DNA of 64,000 bases from Phycomyces nitens (Eukaryota > Mucoromycota > Mucoromycetes > Mucorales > Phycomycetaceae), in contig JAHRBC010000002.1 of the NCBI GenBank assembly GCA_022702545.1, forward strand, positions 8,246,001 to 8,310,000, written 5' to 3'. A program made the position numbers and the translations under genes. The notes beneath the pieces were generated by a model, which did no database searches, was not told where the DNA came from, and was given only the letters and a program-made list of their open reading frames with translations. This document shows positions 51,398-61,315 of the stretch, one piece after another; position 1 is the first letter of the stretch; each line of letters opens with the position of its first letter.

Positions 51398-52570
51398 CCT
51401 GTACTTTACAGGTATCCCGTAAGATTAACGATAAAAATTTATACTCATTCCTCAATAAAAATCTTCATTCCTGAGAAATTCATCAAATAAACAAACATGT
51501 CTACCCAAGAATCTACAAAACGCTCACGAGGACCTTATATCCCAAGAGAAAAAAGAAAATATTGCGAGTTTTCTATCTCTCAAAAGCCAATCTTACCCTC
51601 AGCAAGATTGCAGAGCTCGTCGATATAAGTCTGCCTAGTGTGCAAACAATTAAACAACGTATTAAAGAACGTGGGGATCCTTTACCTCATAAATCAACTG
51701 GCGCACCCAGAAAGATAGACAAGAGACCTGAGAGGCATCTGGAAATAATTATACGGGACGATCCATTTGCCTCATATAATCAGCTGAGAAAGGCATTAGC
51801 TGACATGTCAATCGATGTCTGCCGAAACACAGTGATTGAGTATGTCAAGCGCCTTGACTTCAAATCATGCGTTGCTGCACACAAGCCTCGCTTGACTCCA
51901 CTTCACAAGGAGTCAAGAGTTCATTGGGCCAAGGACAAGGTAAATTGATCCATTGAACAGTGGAGCAACGTAATATGGTCAGACGAGTCCCGTTTTTGCT
52001 TGGAAGGTAATGACGGAGTCAAACGAGTCCTTTGAAAGGTTGGAGAAAGGTATGAAGCAAGACATACCATCTCTACAGTAAAGTGGGGTGGTGGTGGAGG
52101 AGTTATGGTGTAGGAGTGCTTTTGGGCTGGAGGATTTGGCCCTTTAAATGTGATCAAAACCAAAAGTGTAAACCAGGATGAATATGTCAATATCCTGGCA
52201 AACTCTTTTTATCCTTGGTATACCGCTCTTACCGAGAGTGAACGGAAGAATTTCCTTCTTCAGGAAGATGGTGCAAGTTGCCACACAGGTAGATATGTTC
52301 AATGATGGAAGGGTATCTATCGGATCAGAGGCTTTGACTACTGGCCAGCCCAAAGTCCTGACCTTAACCTCATTGAGCATATATGGAGTGCTCTTGAAAA
52401 GCTAGTTGACAAGAGAAGACCCTCCATCAACTCTCTGGACGAATTGGAAGTCGCCTTGCAAGAGGAATGGGCAAGACTAGACGTGGAGTTTGTAGGACAC
52501 TTGGTGGGGAGTATGAAGAGCCGATGCCAAGCAGTAATCAATGCCCATGGAGGCAACACAAAATACTAGA
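51398..52570 (+). mobile_element. Tc1/mariner-type transposon, copy 3 (decayed)
   Basis: It starts with CCTGTACTTTACAGGTATCC then CGTAAGATTAACGA, a sequence also seen alone at 44806. The right end could not be fixed; I end it at the transposase stop. Confidence 0.6.
51497..52569 (+). pseudogene. Tc1-type transposase, copy 3; four Trp codons now stops
   Basis: N-terminus STQESTKRSRGPYIPREK, a frameshift in an A-run near 51555, then LTLSKIAELVDISLPSVQT (HTH) and YNQLRKALADMSIDVCRN. The catalytic residues remain: NVIWSDESRFCLEG, FLLQEDGASCHTG and SPDLNLIEHIWSAL. Stops at 51946 (TGA), 52033 (TGA), 52121 (TAG) and 52303 (TGA) fall where relatives have Trp (VNW, RVW, VMVW, QWW). The C-terminus ends with NAHGGNTKY at 52569. 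Apart from the A-run indel the lesions are G to A on the coding strand. Confidence 0.8.
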
Positions 52571-52878
52571 ATTGTGATTTTTTATTTTATACTCTATATT
52601 TTTTAAATAAACATCAAGTTTCTTTTTCTAAAATATGGACTCTGTAGCTATATTATTTGTAGAACAATTGCTTTTTGATTAAAGATTATGAATATTTGCT
52701 AAATTAATTTTATTTAAATTTATTTAACATTATTGTTTGCGACTGTAGTTCAAGACAAGATATTCTCAGTGACAATGCTAAACATAAAATACAGAATATT
52801 AGTTATATTCACCAGCCATTTGACAAATATATGATACTTATGAATATGAACCGCAGCGAATAGAAAAGTGTAGAAAGA
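52571..52878. other. No supported feature
   Basis: AT-rich; may contain the right end of Tc1 copy 3. Confidence 0.35.
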
Positions 52879-53247
52879 CTCTCTGCATCCTCACGTGCGG
52901 TTGAACTCACGCTTACGACGACATCAACTAGACCCTGTTCTTTAATGGAAAGTAGCTAACCATTAAGAATCTAATTGACTTGGCAGAGGGGACAAAACCT
53001 GCAATCAAATTGCTTCTGTGTTGAACGTGCACAATTTTATAGCAAGTTAAGTTGTCTTTCAACAATAGTCTCTCTGCATCCTCACGTGCGGTTGAACTCA
53101 CGCTTACGACAACATCAACTAGACCCTGTTCTTTAATGGAAAGTAGCTAACCATTAAGAATCTAATTGACTTGGCAGAGGGGACAAAATCCGCAATCAAA
53201 TTGCTTCTGTGTTGAACGTGCACAATTTTATAGCAGATTAAGTTGAC
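52879..53247. repeat. 191-bp tandem duplication
   Basis: Two near-identical copies start CTCTCTGCATCCTCACGTGC at 52879 and 53070. There is no ORF. It sits about 190 bp upstream of gene G and could be part of its promoter. Confidence 0.8.
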
Positions 53248-53433
53248 TACTGGTACACTTGCAAAAATGAGAAGAACGCAGCTTCTTATTTTTATTTTGA
53301 GTGGATTAAAAGTCGTGGCTTTTGAATAAATTTCAAGCTCAATTTTGTGGTGACGTGAATTTATGTTCTTTTTTAGCGTTCTATATGGTTCTATCATGAC
53401 ACACCAATTACTTTTATTTTTGTTAATTCAACA

Positions 53434-55349
53434 ATGTCAGATAAGCGAAAATCGTTGAAAGATACTTCTCCAGCTCAAGTAAAAAAAACAAGAATCAATG
53501 GTCTCAGCAAAGACAACGAGACTTTATTATGGGTTGAATCAAGTTTCAAGAAAACTCCTCCTTGCTTGGACTACTTTTCGTTTGCAGAGAATTTTAATGA
53601 CACGGAAGAAGCAACAAATACATTTTTTAAAGATTTACTTTTGACACTACAATCAAAACAAAGTAACAAAGTTACAAATATTGCCCATGCTGCTGAAACT
53701 ACTTTTTCTGTATGTTATACCAAGTTCAAAATTTTTGACAGCTACTAACTTTTTGTTTAAAAAAAAATCATAGACCCGACGTAATCATAAAACAGACTTT
53801 GGAAAGGAATATCATGCCTACTGGGAAAGTCGGAAAGACAGTACCTTGGAGAAAGATATCAATGATAGTTCTCGCTCTACCATTTCCTCTATTCAACGAC
53901 TCGTACATCAAAATATTATGGAAAAAGCCAAAAATGTAAGAGATGATTAAAAAAAAAACTGCTATTTCTTTAGTACTGACAATATTATATACCTAGGTGT
54001 TTGGCGTCCCTGCATCATCTGTAACCTGTAAAACTTCTAGTTCTACGTCTTCTGAACTCACATCCTCTGAACTCACATCCTCTGACTCGCCAACTTCTGA
54101 CTTCAAATCTTCAAACTGTTTGGCAAAAACACTAGCACAAGCAGTTAAACTTGCATCGGATCAGTAAGTTGTGACCATAGTCTGGTCAGTAAATGATAGG
54201 GGCAATCAAACGTAAAATACCGTGCTTTGTTCGACTATTTAGTAAGTTTTATTGACATGGTTTTTCATGTTCAATGTATGATAGAGGGTGATTTATTGCT
54301 TCTTTTAAGTTATCAGCGAATGGCATCATAATATCATTAGCTAAAGAAATATTTGAACAAAGCATGGTATTTTGCGTTTGACCATCCCTAATGTTCTAAC
54401 TAGATTTCTATACAGATTAGCTCGACTAGATATCATAGATCTAACATCAGATTCAGTACGAGAAATATTAAAAATGTGTACAACTGAAGAAGAGTATGGG
54501 AACATCCTGCTGTCTATAAATTCCAAAGAAGTAGAAATCACCGAAAATGCCAATACCCTTATACAAGCGATTAAAGATATTAAAACTATCTCCTGCAAAA
54601 ACCTGCGCAACACATTGTACGCAAATGGATATAAGCAAGATTACGATGTTGTTGGTGATTATGATGTTGGATTAATAGAGAACCTAGTTAGACATTTGTA
54701 AGAAACCTTTAACACACTGTTTCACACTGGCTTAATTTTATTAATATATATCTTTTAGCCTGGACTTGATTGAGTCACCAAGAAACCCGTTGAATAGTAG
54801 GATTCTTGAAAGATCAGCAGCAGTACAGACAAGCATCGTAATCACCAATCAGCTATTTCTGGCCGTGAATGACATTGTGGAATTAGGCTGGATCGAAAGA
54901 GAATACTTTGGCACAAGTAGAGCAAAGTGGGATGGAATATTGTTTAAAACAGGGGATCACAAAGTATCTCCTGGCTTTGTCGAGTTCTCTGGCGGAGCAC
55001 ATGATGCTACTACTACAGAAAAAGAACGATGTGATGTGAAGAAACTTTACAGAATGATGATTGATGTAATGAACGGATATCCTTCTAATGTCAAAAAACA
55101 AATATTTTGCATAAGGTTTTATGGTAATTCCCTTCTCCTTCTATTGAGTATTCATACACTAATATTACTAAAATAGACAATACTATGTTCTTTGAGGAGC
55201 TCGTAGTACATGAAGAAGTTATGTTCAGGATCCAACATGCAGCAATCATCGTTCCAACAACGGCCAGACAACTTGTGAAATTCACCTTGGAAATACCCAA
55301 ATTGATAGCATGGAAGGATGCTGTGGTTAAACAAGTGGAACAATTTTAG
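53434..55349 (+). CDS. Gene G: paralogue of gene F, with a MITE in one intron
   Basis: Starts MSDKRKSLKDTSPAQVKK at 53434 and ends VVKQVEQF, stop 55347-55349. The frame is continuous over about seven exons. Peptides: CLDYFSFAENFNDTEEATN, YHAYWESRKDSTLEKDIND, a Ser-rich linker with a tandem TSSEL repeat, QLARLDIIDLTSDSVREIL, FLDLIESPRNPLNSRILE, AKWDGILFKTGDHKVSPGF followed by VEFSGG, and FRIQHAAIIVPTTARQLVKF. The intron at 54164-54415 contains a 190-bp MITE; without it the intron would be about 60 nt. Intron positions around (F/W)LDLI match gene F. The D...V-E-F-S-G-G block may be a degenerate nuclease site. Function unknown. Confidence 0.72.
54199..54388. mobile_element. MITE inside an intron of gene G
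   Basis: 190 bp flanked by TA (54197-54198, 54389-54390). The ends are inverted repeats: GGGGCAATCAAACGTAAAAT and, reverse complemented, GGGATGGTCAAACGCAAAAT, continuing ACC(G/A)TGCTTTGTTC. No ORF. It lies wholly between the donor and acceptor of the intron. Confidence 0.82.
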
Positions 55350-55974
55350 TGAAGCTATTTATAAAGTTGATAAATAATTCAAATTTATGTAGATTGGCTA
55401 TAGGCCACTCAAAGAATAAGAAAAAGCTTGATATTCTGTAAATATTTACTATTAATATAAAAAAAAAATAGTAATCTGGCACTTATTGCTTTACAAGAAT
55501 CGCCTGAATATAAACCGTCCCAGCAAAAAGTATGGTATTCTTTCGTTTACCCAGAGCTAAAGAATCCCAGCAGATGGTATAAAATCTGGTAGGCATCTCC
55601 AATACTTTTTACACAATTGGAGAACAGCCTCAATATTCCAATGACCTCTGTTAGTCACTCGAGACGGTTACTAGTTACAGTTTTCTAGGAAGCCAATTCC
55701 TTGAGCAGCTCAGCCAAGAAACTACAAACAGAAAATCAGTTTTATGTAAAGCAAGCAATCGAAAATTCCTACAAGAGGTCACGAGAGAGAAATCACCTTT
55801 ACAAAACAGAGATTACATATTCAATTCGGTAATCTTGAGGGTACGACGCTTTGATGCTTCCGGAAATTTTAATCATGACCTTTGTCCGGTGTCTAACAAA
55901 TATCTCTTGTCCCAAAGACTTCAAAGCTGCTTTTATAAAAAGACATGCTTTAAAAAGGGTTTTAATTAATAATA
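55350..55974. other. No supported feature
   Basis: Intergenic sequence downstream of gene G; no coding or repeat signal I can support. Confidence 0.4.
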
Positions 55975-56130
55975 ATACTGATATATTAACTGGGGTTTAT
56001 ATTCTCAGTGTACTTTTGTGCAATTAAGTGTGGATCATAATATAAAACTCTACATATAATGTCCAGACTCCATGACATCTGAAAATGTTAGATCTCGGCA
56101 AGAAACGTTGTGTCCCTAAGATTAGCGTTT
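55975..56130 (+). repeat. Dispersed repeat, copy 1
   Basis: Similar to 63840-63998 in the same orientation (ATTAAGTGT then CATAATATAAAAC and CTACA, later TGAAAATGTTA and AAGAAA, ending TAGGATTAGC or AAGATTAGCG). It is about 75% similar, non-coding, of unknown type. Confidence 0.55.
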
Positions 56131-56228
56131 ATTTAATTTCTTATAAAACGCCGTTTTTAAGCTTGAACTATTGCTATAGGAACCAAAAAAACCATCCTTT
56201 TTTCCTGCTTCAAAACACAATTTCCAGT

Positions 56229-57333
56229 TTATTTTTTTTTACTTTGTTTGAATTGGTGAATATACTCTGTGTCTGTTTTAGGTACAGAAATTTCAGCACG
56301 AAGTCTGTCAATGGAAGAGCTGGTTTGATCGACCAAGTTTTCGGATGAGTCGGATTGATTAGGTAGTGATGGCATAGGCTTAATGAGTACATCAGATTTT
56401 CTTGTATACACATGTTTACAGCTTTGAGTATACAAGGTCCCACCATCAGCATAAGCACGTAGACGCTTTTTTAAGAGGGTATCAGGAGTAAATTCCAAAG
56501 TATTCAGGATTTTTTTTGAATTGCATGATTGTTTAATTGCAAACCTCAAGCAATACCTCAGTAGTTGATTTTTCCACAGGAACATTAGTCATTGTCTGCT
56601 CCTTAGCGATCGAGTACAGTGTTTTTAAAGTGGGATCATCCCGGTATTCACTTGATAACAAAGAGAGTTTTCGAGAGGAAAAAAAAAGTATGCGATTGTC
56701 ATCATATGAGGGAGAGGGGAGCAGTTTCGGCGGCCTCTGCGATTGTGCTCTGGTCAAGGATGTAACATTTTTCAGTCCAGTATTTGCTTGGGATCTGCTT
56801 TGCAAATGGGAAAGAAGTTGCCTCAAAGTCCAAGCTGATATCATTACGAGTTGCGTGAGTACCAAATACAACTACAATTGGCTTTGCTTTAAATCCTTTT
56901 TTTATACAAAGTGAGTAACCAAGAAGACGGGCAATGAAGTCTATAGTAATTGTATGTTGGACCTCAATCAACACTGGTGGCAATTTTTTAGATGTTATGG
57001 TGGCAGCATAAATAACATCAGATTTAGTGCCATTTGACCATTCAGTGGGTCTAGGAGAATATAGAGAACAAGCCTCTGCACCTACACGAGTTATCAGTGC
57101 TTGTATGAATTAAAACTAATGGGCAATCTTTACCTACAACTGCAGTAATGATCATGTTAATTACATTGGGATTTCGCAAAACCATTTTAGCAATTAGATC
57201 GCTCCCTGGTGGATATTTTGGGTCCATAGTGAAAAGCAAAGTTTCAGGGTCTAAATATCAATAATACAGTTATAATTATAAACATTGACAGACAAAAAGA
57301 ATTTGACACCATACCAGCAAATTTTAAAGACAT
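56229..57333 (-). CDS. Gene H: D...E-V-Q nuclease-like family protein, possible frameshift
   Basis: Starts ATG 57333 (MSLKFA, then an intron, then DPETLLFTMDPKYPPGSDLI). The core exon carries GTKSDVIYAATITSKKLPP, then VLIEVQHTITIDFIARLL and KPIVVVFGTHATRNDISLDF, then PSKYWTEKCYILDQSTI. This S-D...(L)IEVQ pattern is that of a PD-(D/E)XK variant family common, as I recall, in Mucorales genomes, with Gln in place of the catalytic Lys. At about 56705-56725 the frame stops (PLSLI) while the expected continuation (DDNRILFFSSRKLSLL) is in the next frame, so a 1-nt indel is likely. The C-terminus (RLRAYADGGTLYTQSC) lies in a further exon. It is probably a young pseudogene or a misread exon boundary. 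Confidence 0.6.
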
Positions 57334-57353
57334 CTTGAAGAAGAAAAGGTACC

Positions 57354-57470
57354 ATTATGGATACCATAGTGCTTTGAGCCAATCAGATTACATCATTTGT
57401 CTATGGGTACCGATACCGGTACCGGTTCCGTTATGGATACCATAGTACTTTAGGCCAATCATATTGCAAT
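57354..57470. repeat. Short direct repeats and GGTACCG run
   Basis: TTATGGATACCATAGT occurs at 57355 and 57431, both followed by a GCCAATCA-type stretch. Between them lies a palindromic GGTACCGATACCGGTACCGG run. Confidence 0.75.
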
Positions 57471-58112
57471 ACCTTACAAATCTGAATTTCCGGATTCTAA
57501 GTCTGTGTATTTATCTTCACATACCATGTGCGGCAGAAAATAGTAAATTGGCATCTGTCAAAGTGTTTCAGACAATCCAAAGTGACCAGAGCGACCAATG
57601 TCGTGGCGACGCAATTTGAAAATAGCAAAGAGCCAAAATCATACAGTGTGTCAATTGCGATACAGAACGTCTCTTCTTAACCTCTTTGGTGTAGAGAATT
57701 CGGGTATTTTAGAGATTGAGTCAAGTGAGAGTTCTTTTCAAAATGTACGCACAAGGCATTTGATTTATTTTTATCATAAAGACTGATTTTATTGAATTGT
57801 GTTATTAAAGGATGCACAACGGTTAAATTGTCAGTCACAACCCAAATTTTAACCTGAAAACCTTGTAGAGATGGAAGACTAGTTTCTTATTTTGTAGGAA
57901 TATGGCTCTTTTGTTTTCGACATCTAATCTCCAATAATGTTAATTATACCATTGCGAGATTTTGGAGCCAAAATTCTATCTTTGCATGTGTGTAGTACGT
58001 ATAATGATGTCGATGAGTTGATAAGCTTGTCTCAAGATATTTGCAGAACAATTTGATTAATTGATTTTTGTTTGATTGCTTTGGGTAGGTAATGAGGCCA
58101 GAAATCAAGCAC
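57471..58112. other. No supported feature
   Basis: Upstream region of gene H and spacer; the 62-codon ORF at 57598 has no recognisable content. Confidence 0.35.
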
Positions 58113-58481
58113 CTACCTAAAAGAAATACGAGATTTTATCTGTGTTTTGAAAAAAAGGAGGCATACTTTGGGGTTTGAAAAGAGTATGTCCTTGCCTGGG
58201 TAGAGTAGCCATCTGATGACTAGGAGGTGCGCCCAGTTGCCTCGACAACAGCTGTCTTTGACGGTGGTCACATGGCTGGTATTGTACTTGAGTTTTTACC
58301 TGTGGAATCTACCTAAAAGAAACACGAGATTTTATCTGTGTTTTGAAAAAAAGGAGGCGTACTTTGGGGTTTGAAAAGAGTATGTCCTTGCCTGGGTAGA
58401 GTAGCCATCTGATGACTAGGAGGTGCGCCCAGTTGCCTCGACAACAGCCGTCTTTGACGGTGGTCACATGGCTGGTATTAT
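58113..58481. repeat. 196-bp tandem duplication
   Basis: Copies begin CTACCTAAAAGAAA at 58113 and 58309 and both end at CACATGGCTGGTATT. They differ by a few transitions. No ORF. Confidence 0.82.
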
Positions 58482-58883
58482 TCTGCAATATCTGGACTCA
58501 TGAGGCACATGAAGAGTGAATATTATAATATATTACAGGTAAAGATATTTTATATAAAAGCTGGTATACTTTCTAATATGCTCATAAACCTATCGATTTG
58601 TAGTAATATGTATTATATACCAATAAATGGCAATTTGTATCTTGATGACCATAAAATACCAACCAGAATGTTCTGAATATATTTTTACTATTTTTTACTT
58701 ACTATTCCGATTATGTTAAAAAAGTATCTAGTTTGAACTATCAACCTCACAATATTTACTTGGTATACTTGTTTCATTAAATGGGATTACTTGTCTTGTA
58801 TTAGTTCACGTTCATTATTTGATCGCTTACTAGCCTTAACCCATCAGTTCATCAACCGGCCTAGTCTGTCATATAAAAATAAT
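58482..58883. other. No supported feature
   Basis: AT-rich spacer downstream of gene I. Confidence 0.4.
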
Positions 58884-60778
58884 TTATTTGTACATGAAGC
58901 GCACATGGCATCCACGTTTCTTGTCTCTTGACTGATTAAAGACGACTTTAAAGAACGGTGGTGGCAGGGTCTTGCGTTTATCAAACGAACTTTGACCAGG
59001 TGTACAATGGGTGTAATACACATGAATTACTCGATAGATATCAGAAAGACAACTGATAAATCCAGGAAGAGTTTCAAGTGAATCTGGAACTTTGATCTTC
59101 ACAAGCTCCCCAAAAACATAAATACCATGGTCTTGAAGTTTACAAGCGTAAAAAACAATCGATGTGCCTAGCAAATATGTGTATTAGTCCCTGTTTGTTG
59201 TAAATCAATAGACCATGCACTGACCAACAGCTTGAAAACCTAGGACACAATTAACGTTTGATTTATCTATTGCGTGTTTAGAAAACACGGCAATACGAGT
59301 CAAATCGATGGCTAAAAGTGCCGTGTCTGTCGCATGCTTTTCTGATTTAACCTCGCCAAATCCTAGTGAGCAGAATCCTGAACTCTCTTTGTACAAGATA
59401 AAGTTGGAATCAGGACGTGAGCCATTGACAACTTCTGTCTCAATAACTTGGGTATTGGTCCTAAAAGTTAATATCTTGTTAAAAAATCATCTATATTTCT
59501 AAACAATGTTTTACCATTTAAATATCATATCATTATCCGGATCATGTAACATTGGAGACAGAACAGGATCCAGGATAGAGGTGATAAGTTCCATTTCTCC
59601 AATGGTTTCGTTAAAGGGGTGGCAACGCAATTTCGCAATGCTAGTTAGAGTAGTGAGTACCGTATTTGCAACAAGTCTATATATATCTTTATCTACCAGT
59701 TTGCGACCAAAGACAGTATTCTGTATGTAAAGTTGTCAGCTCCAACCTGCATTCTATGTATCTTCTGCGTCGCCTCTCTTCTTGTCTTTACCCCGTCCTT
59801 GAGATCCTAAAACATGGTTATTATTCTTGGTCTTTGTTTTTATAGCAGGGATATTACAATAGTTAGTGAAAGTAACATGCTTTGTACTTCACTGCTTAGT
59901 CTGATCTCTGAGGCTTTGAAGAATTGATTGGTAAAGGCGTTTTGGATTTCTTTCAGATTATCAGAGCCATAAATGTCAACTGCCTCGGCATCGTTTTGGG
60001 ATGGCTTTAGCAACAATATGTGCGAAAGTGCCCTGAAAGCTCAATTTAGAAGGCAATTGAGTATAAATATTATTGGCTTACAAAATCTTTTGTAGATGAG
60101 ATTCCATGTATAATCCATGTTCTTTTGCTTCCTCCAATGCTTTCTCTTGGTATTGACGGAATTTTTGTGCAACAAGGATATCTTTTACTTTCCAGTTTGG
60201 TTTATGTGCAGTTTCACTCAAGTCAACAAGATCAAGGTGGTTGCTTTGAGAATCTTCTGGGACAATGATCCGCAGGCGTTTGGCTGGTATATCACCCTAG
60301 AATAGTAAAATAGAATGAGTATTATATCAAAGAAAGATTAAGCAGCCTTTGACACACCTGCGAGTTGATAGTTACACACGTATCAGGACCAATGCTTCTG
60401 CCAACAATGCTATTCACGATATCTCCGTTATGGCTGTATATCTCAATATTGGCTTTATCTTTTGCTTTCTACAGGGCAAACATCAGTGGACTTATTTGAT
60501 CTTTCTGAGCAATATGCCTTACTTTGTTCAATTTAGCAAGTAGCCCTTTAGCATAATCACAAACAAATTGTGGAATATCTTTGCTATTTGCAATTTGTTT
60601 CAGGTCATGTCGAAAGGTTTTTACAGCATTATCCTTATTTTTCAGAGGACAATGTACAGAGTGAAAATTAGAAAGATTCCAATCTTTGACCGGAAGGACG
60701 TCGAAATATTTTTTAGAATATAGGCCAGAGAAGTTTTCTTGAACTTTATATGAATGAAGCGTATCGCGTGGGTCCATT
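58884..60778 (-). pseudogene. Gene I: PD-(D/E)XK nuclease-like paralogue of gene A, one in-frame TAG
   Basis: Starts MDPRDTLHSYKVQENFSGLY at 60778. In exon 1 a TAG at 60469-60471 follows SPLMFAL; the same frame then continues KAKDKANIEIYSHNGDIVN and VGRSIGPDTCVTINSQ to a normal donor. Later exons: RLRIIVPEDSQSNHLDLVDL, VAQKFRQYQEKALEEAKEHG, ALSHILLLKPSQND, LVANTVLTTLTSIAKLRCHP, then NGSRPDSNFILYKES with LGFGEVKSEKH (D...E-x-K nuclease core), TRIAVFSKHAIDKSNVNCVL and GIYVFGELVKIKVPDSLETL. It ends with GCHVRFMYK. Domain order matches gene A. The only lesion I see is the TAG, so it may be a very young pseudogene, or the stop may lie in an unrecognised intron. Confidence 0.68.
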
Positions 60779-61315
60779 TTTTGTGAGAATAATAGAGATA
60801 AAGAGAGCAAATTTTGTTCTCATGCCCAACATGAATATTTATTGCACAAGATTATTTTAGTTTTGCTCTTGAAACTTGCTTTTCATGTTCTCCCTCCCAA
60901 GTATATTGTACTATTGTGTTACATGGCTCTCAATGGACTTGCAATCAGACAACTATGTAAGCCTTCAAGACAATATATCTTTTTTATGCAAAATTAAAGC
61001 AGTCTGGCCAGAAATTCTGTGCCAATGTTATTCTCTATAAATTTGGAGGCAAGGATAAGATAGCATCACTAACTCTCTTTACACTTGCAAGATCGAATTA
61101 CTGTTGTATCCCCAGAAAATACAGTCACAACCACCTGGATCCCGTACAGTTGACGAAAATTGTTAATTCAAAAATCTTGGTCAATTTTCAATAATCATAT
61201 GTACTTTATAAATAAATTTACTAAAAATCTCAAACTCTGTAAAAGTAAAGTTTAGTGTGTATATTTTAATAAGATTTGAAAGAGAAAGATATTCTGTTAA
61301 TCGGTAGTACCACTA
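60779..61315. other. No supported feature
   Basis: Intergenic. It could hold the 3' end of Tc1 copy 5 (CCCGTACAGTTGACGA near 61140 faintly recalls the Tc1-3 end). Confidence 0.35.

Noticed and set aside
5810..52305. TGA read as Trp (alternative genetic code), suggested by many Trp to TGA changes
   Set aside because: TGA ends intact frames here (DIRS-1 gag, LINE ORF1), TGG is common in the intact genes, and TAG also replaces Trp. Mutation is the simpler explanation.
57598..57786. A 62-codon plus-strand ORF
   Set aside because: Short, no similarity to neighbours, and in the upstream region of gene H.
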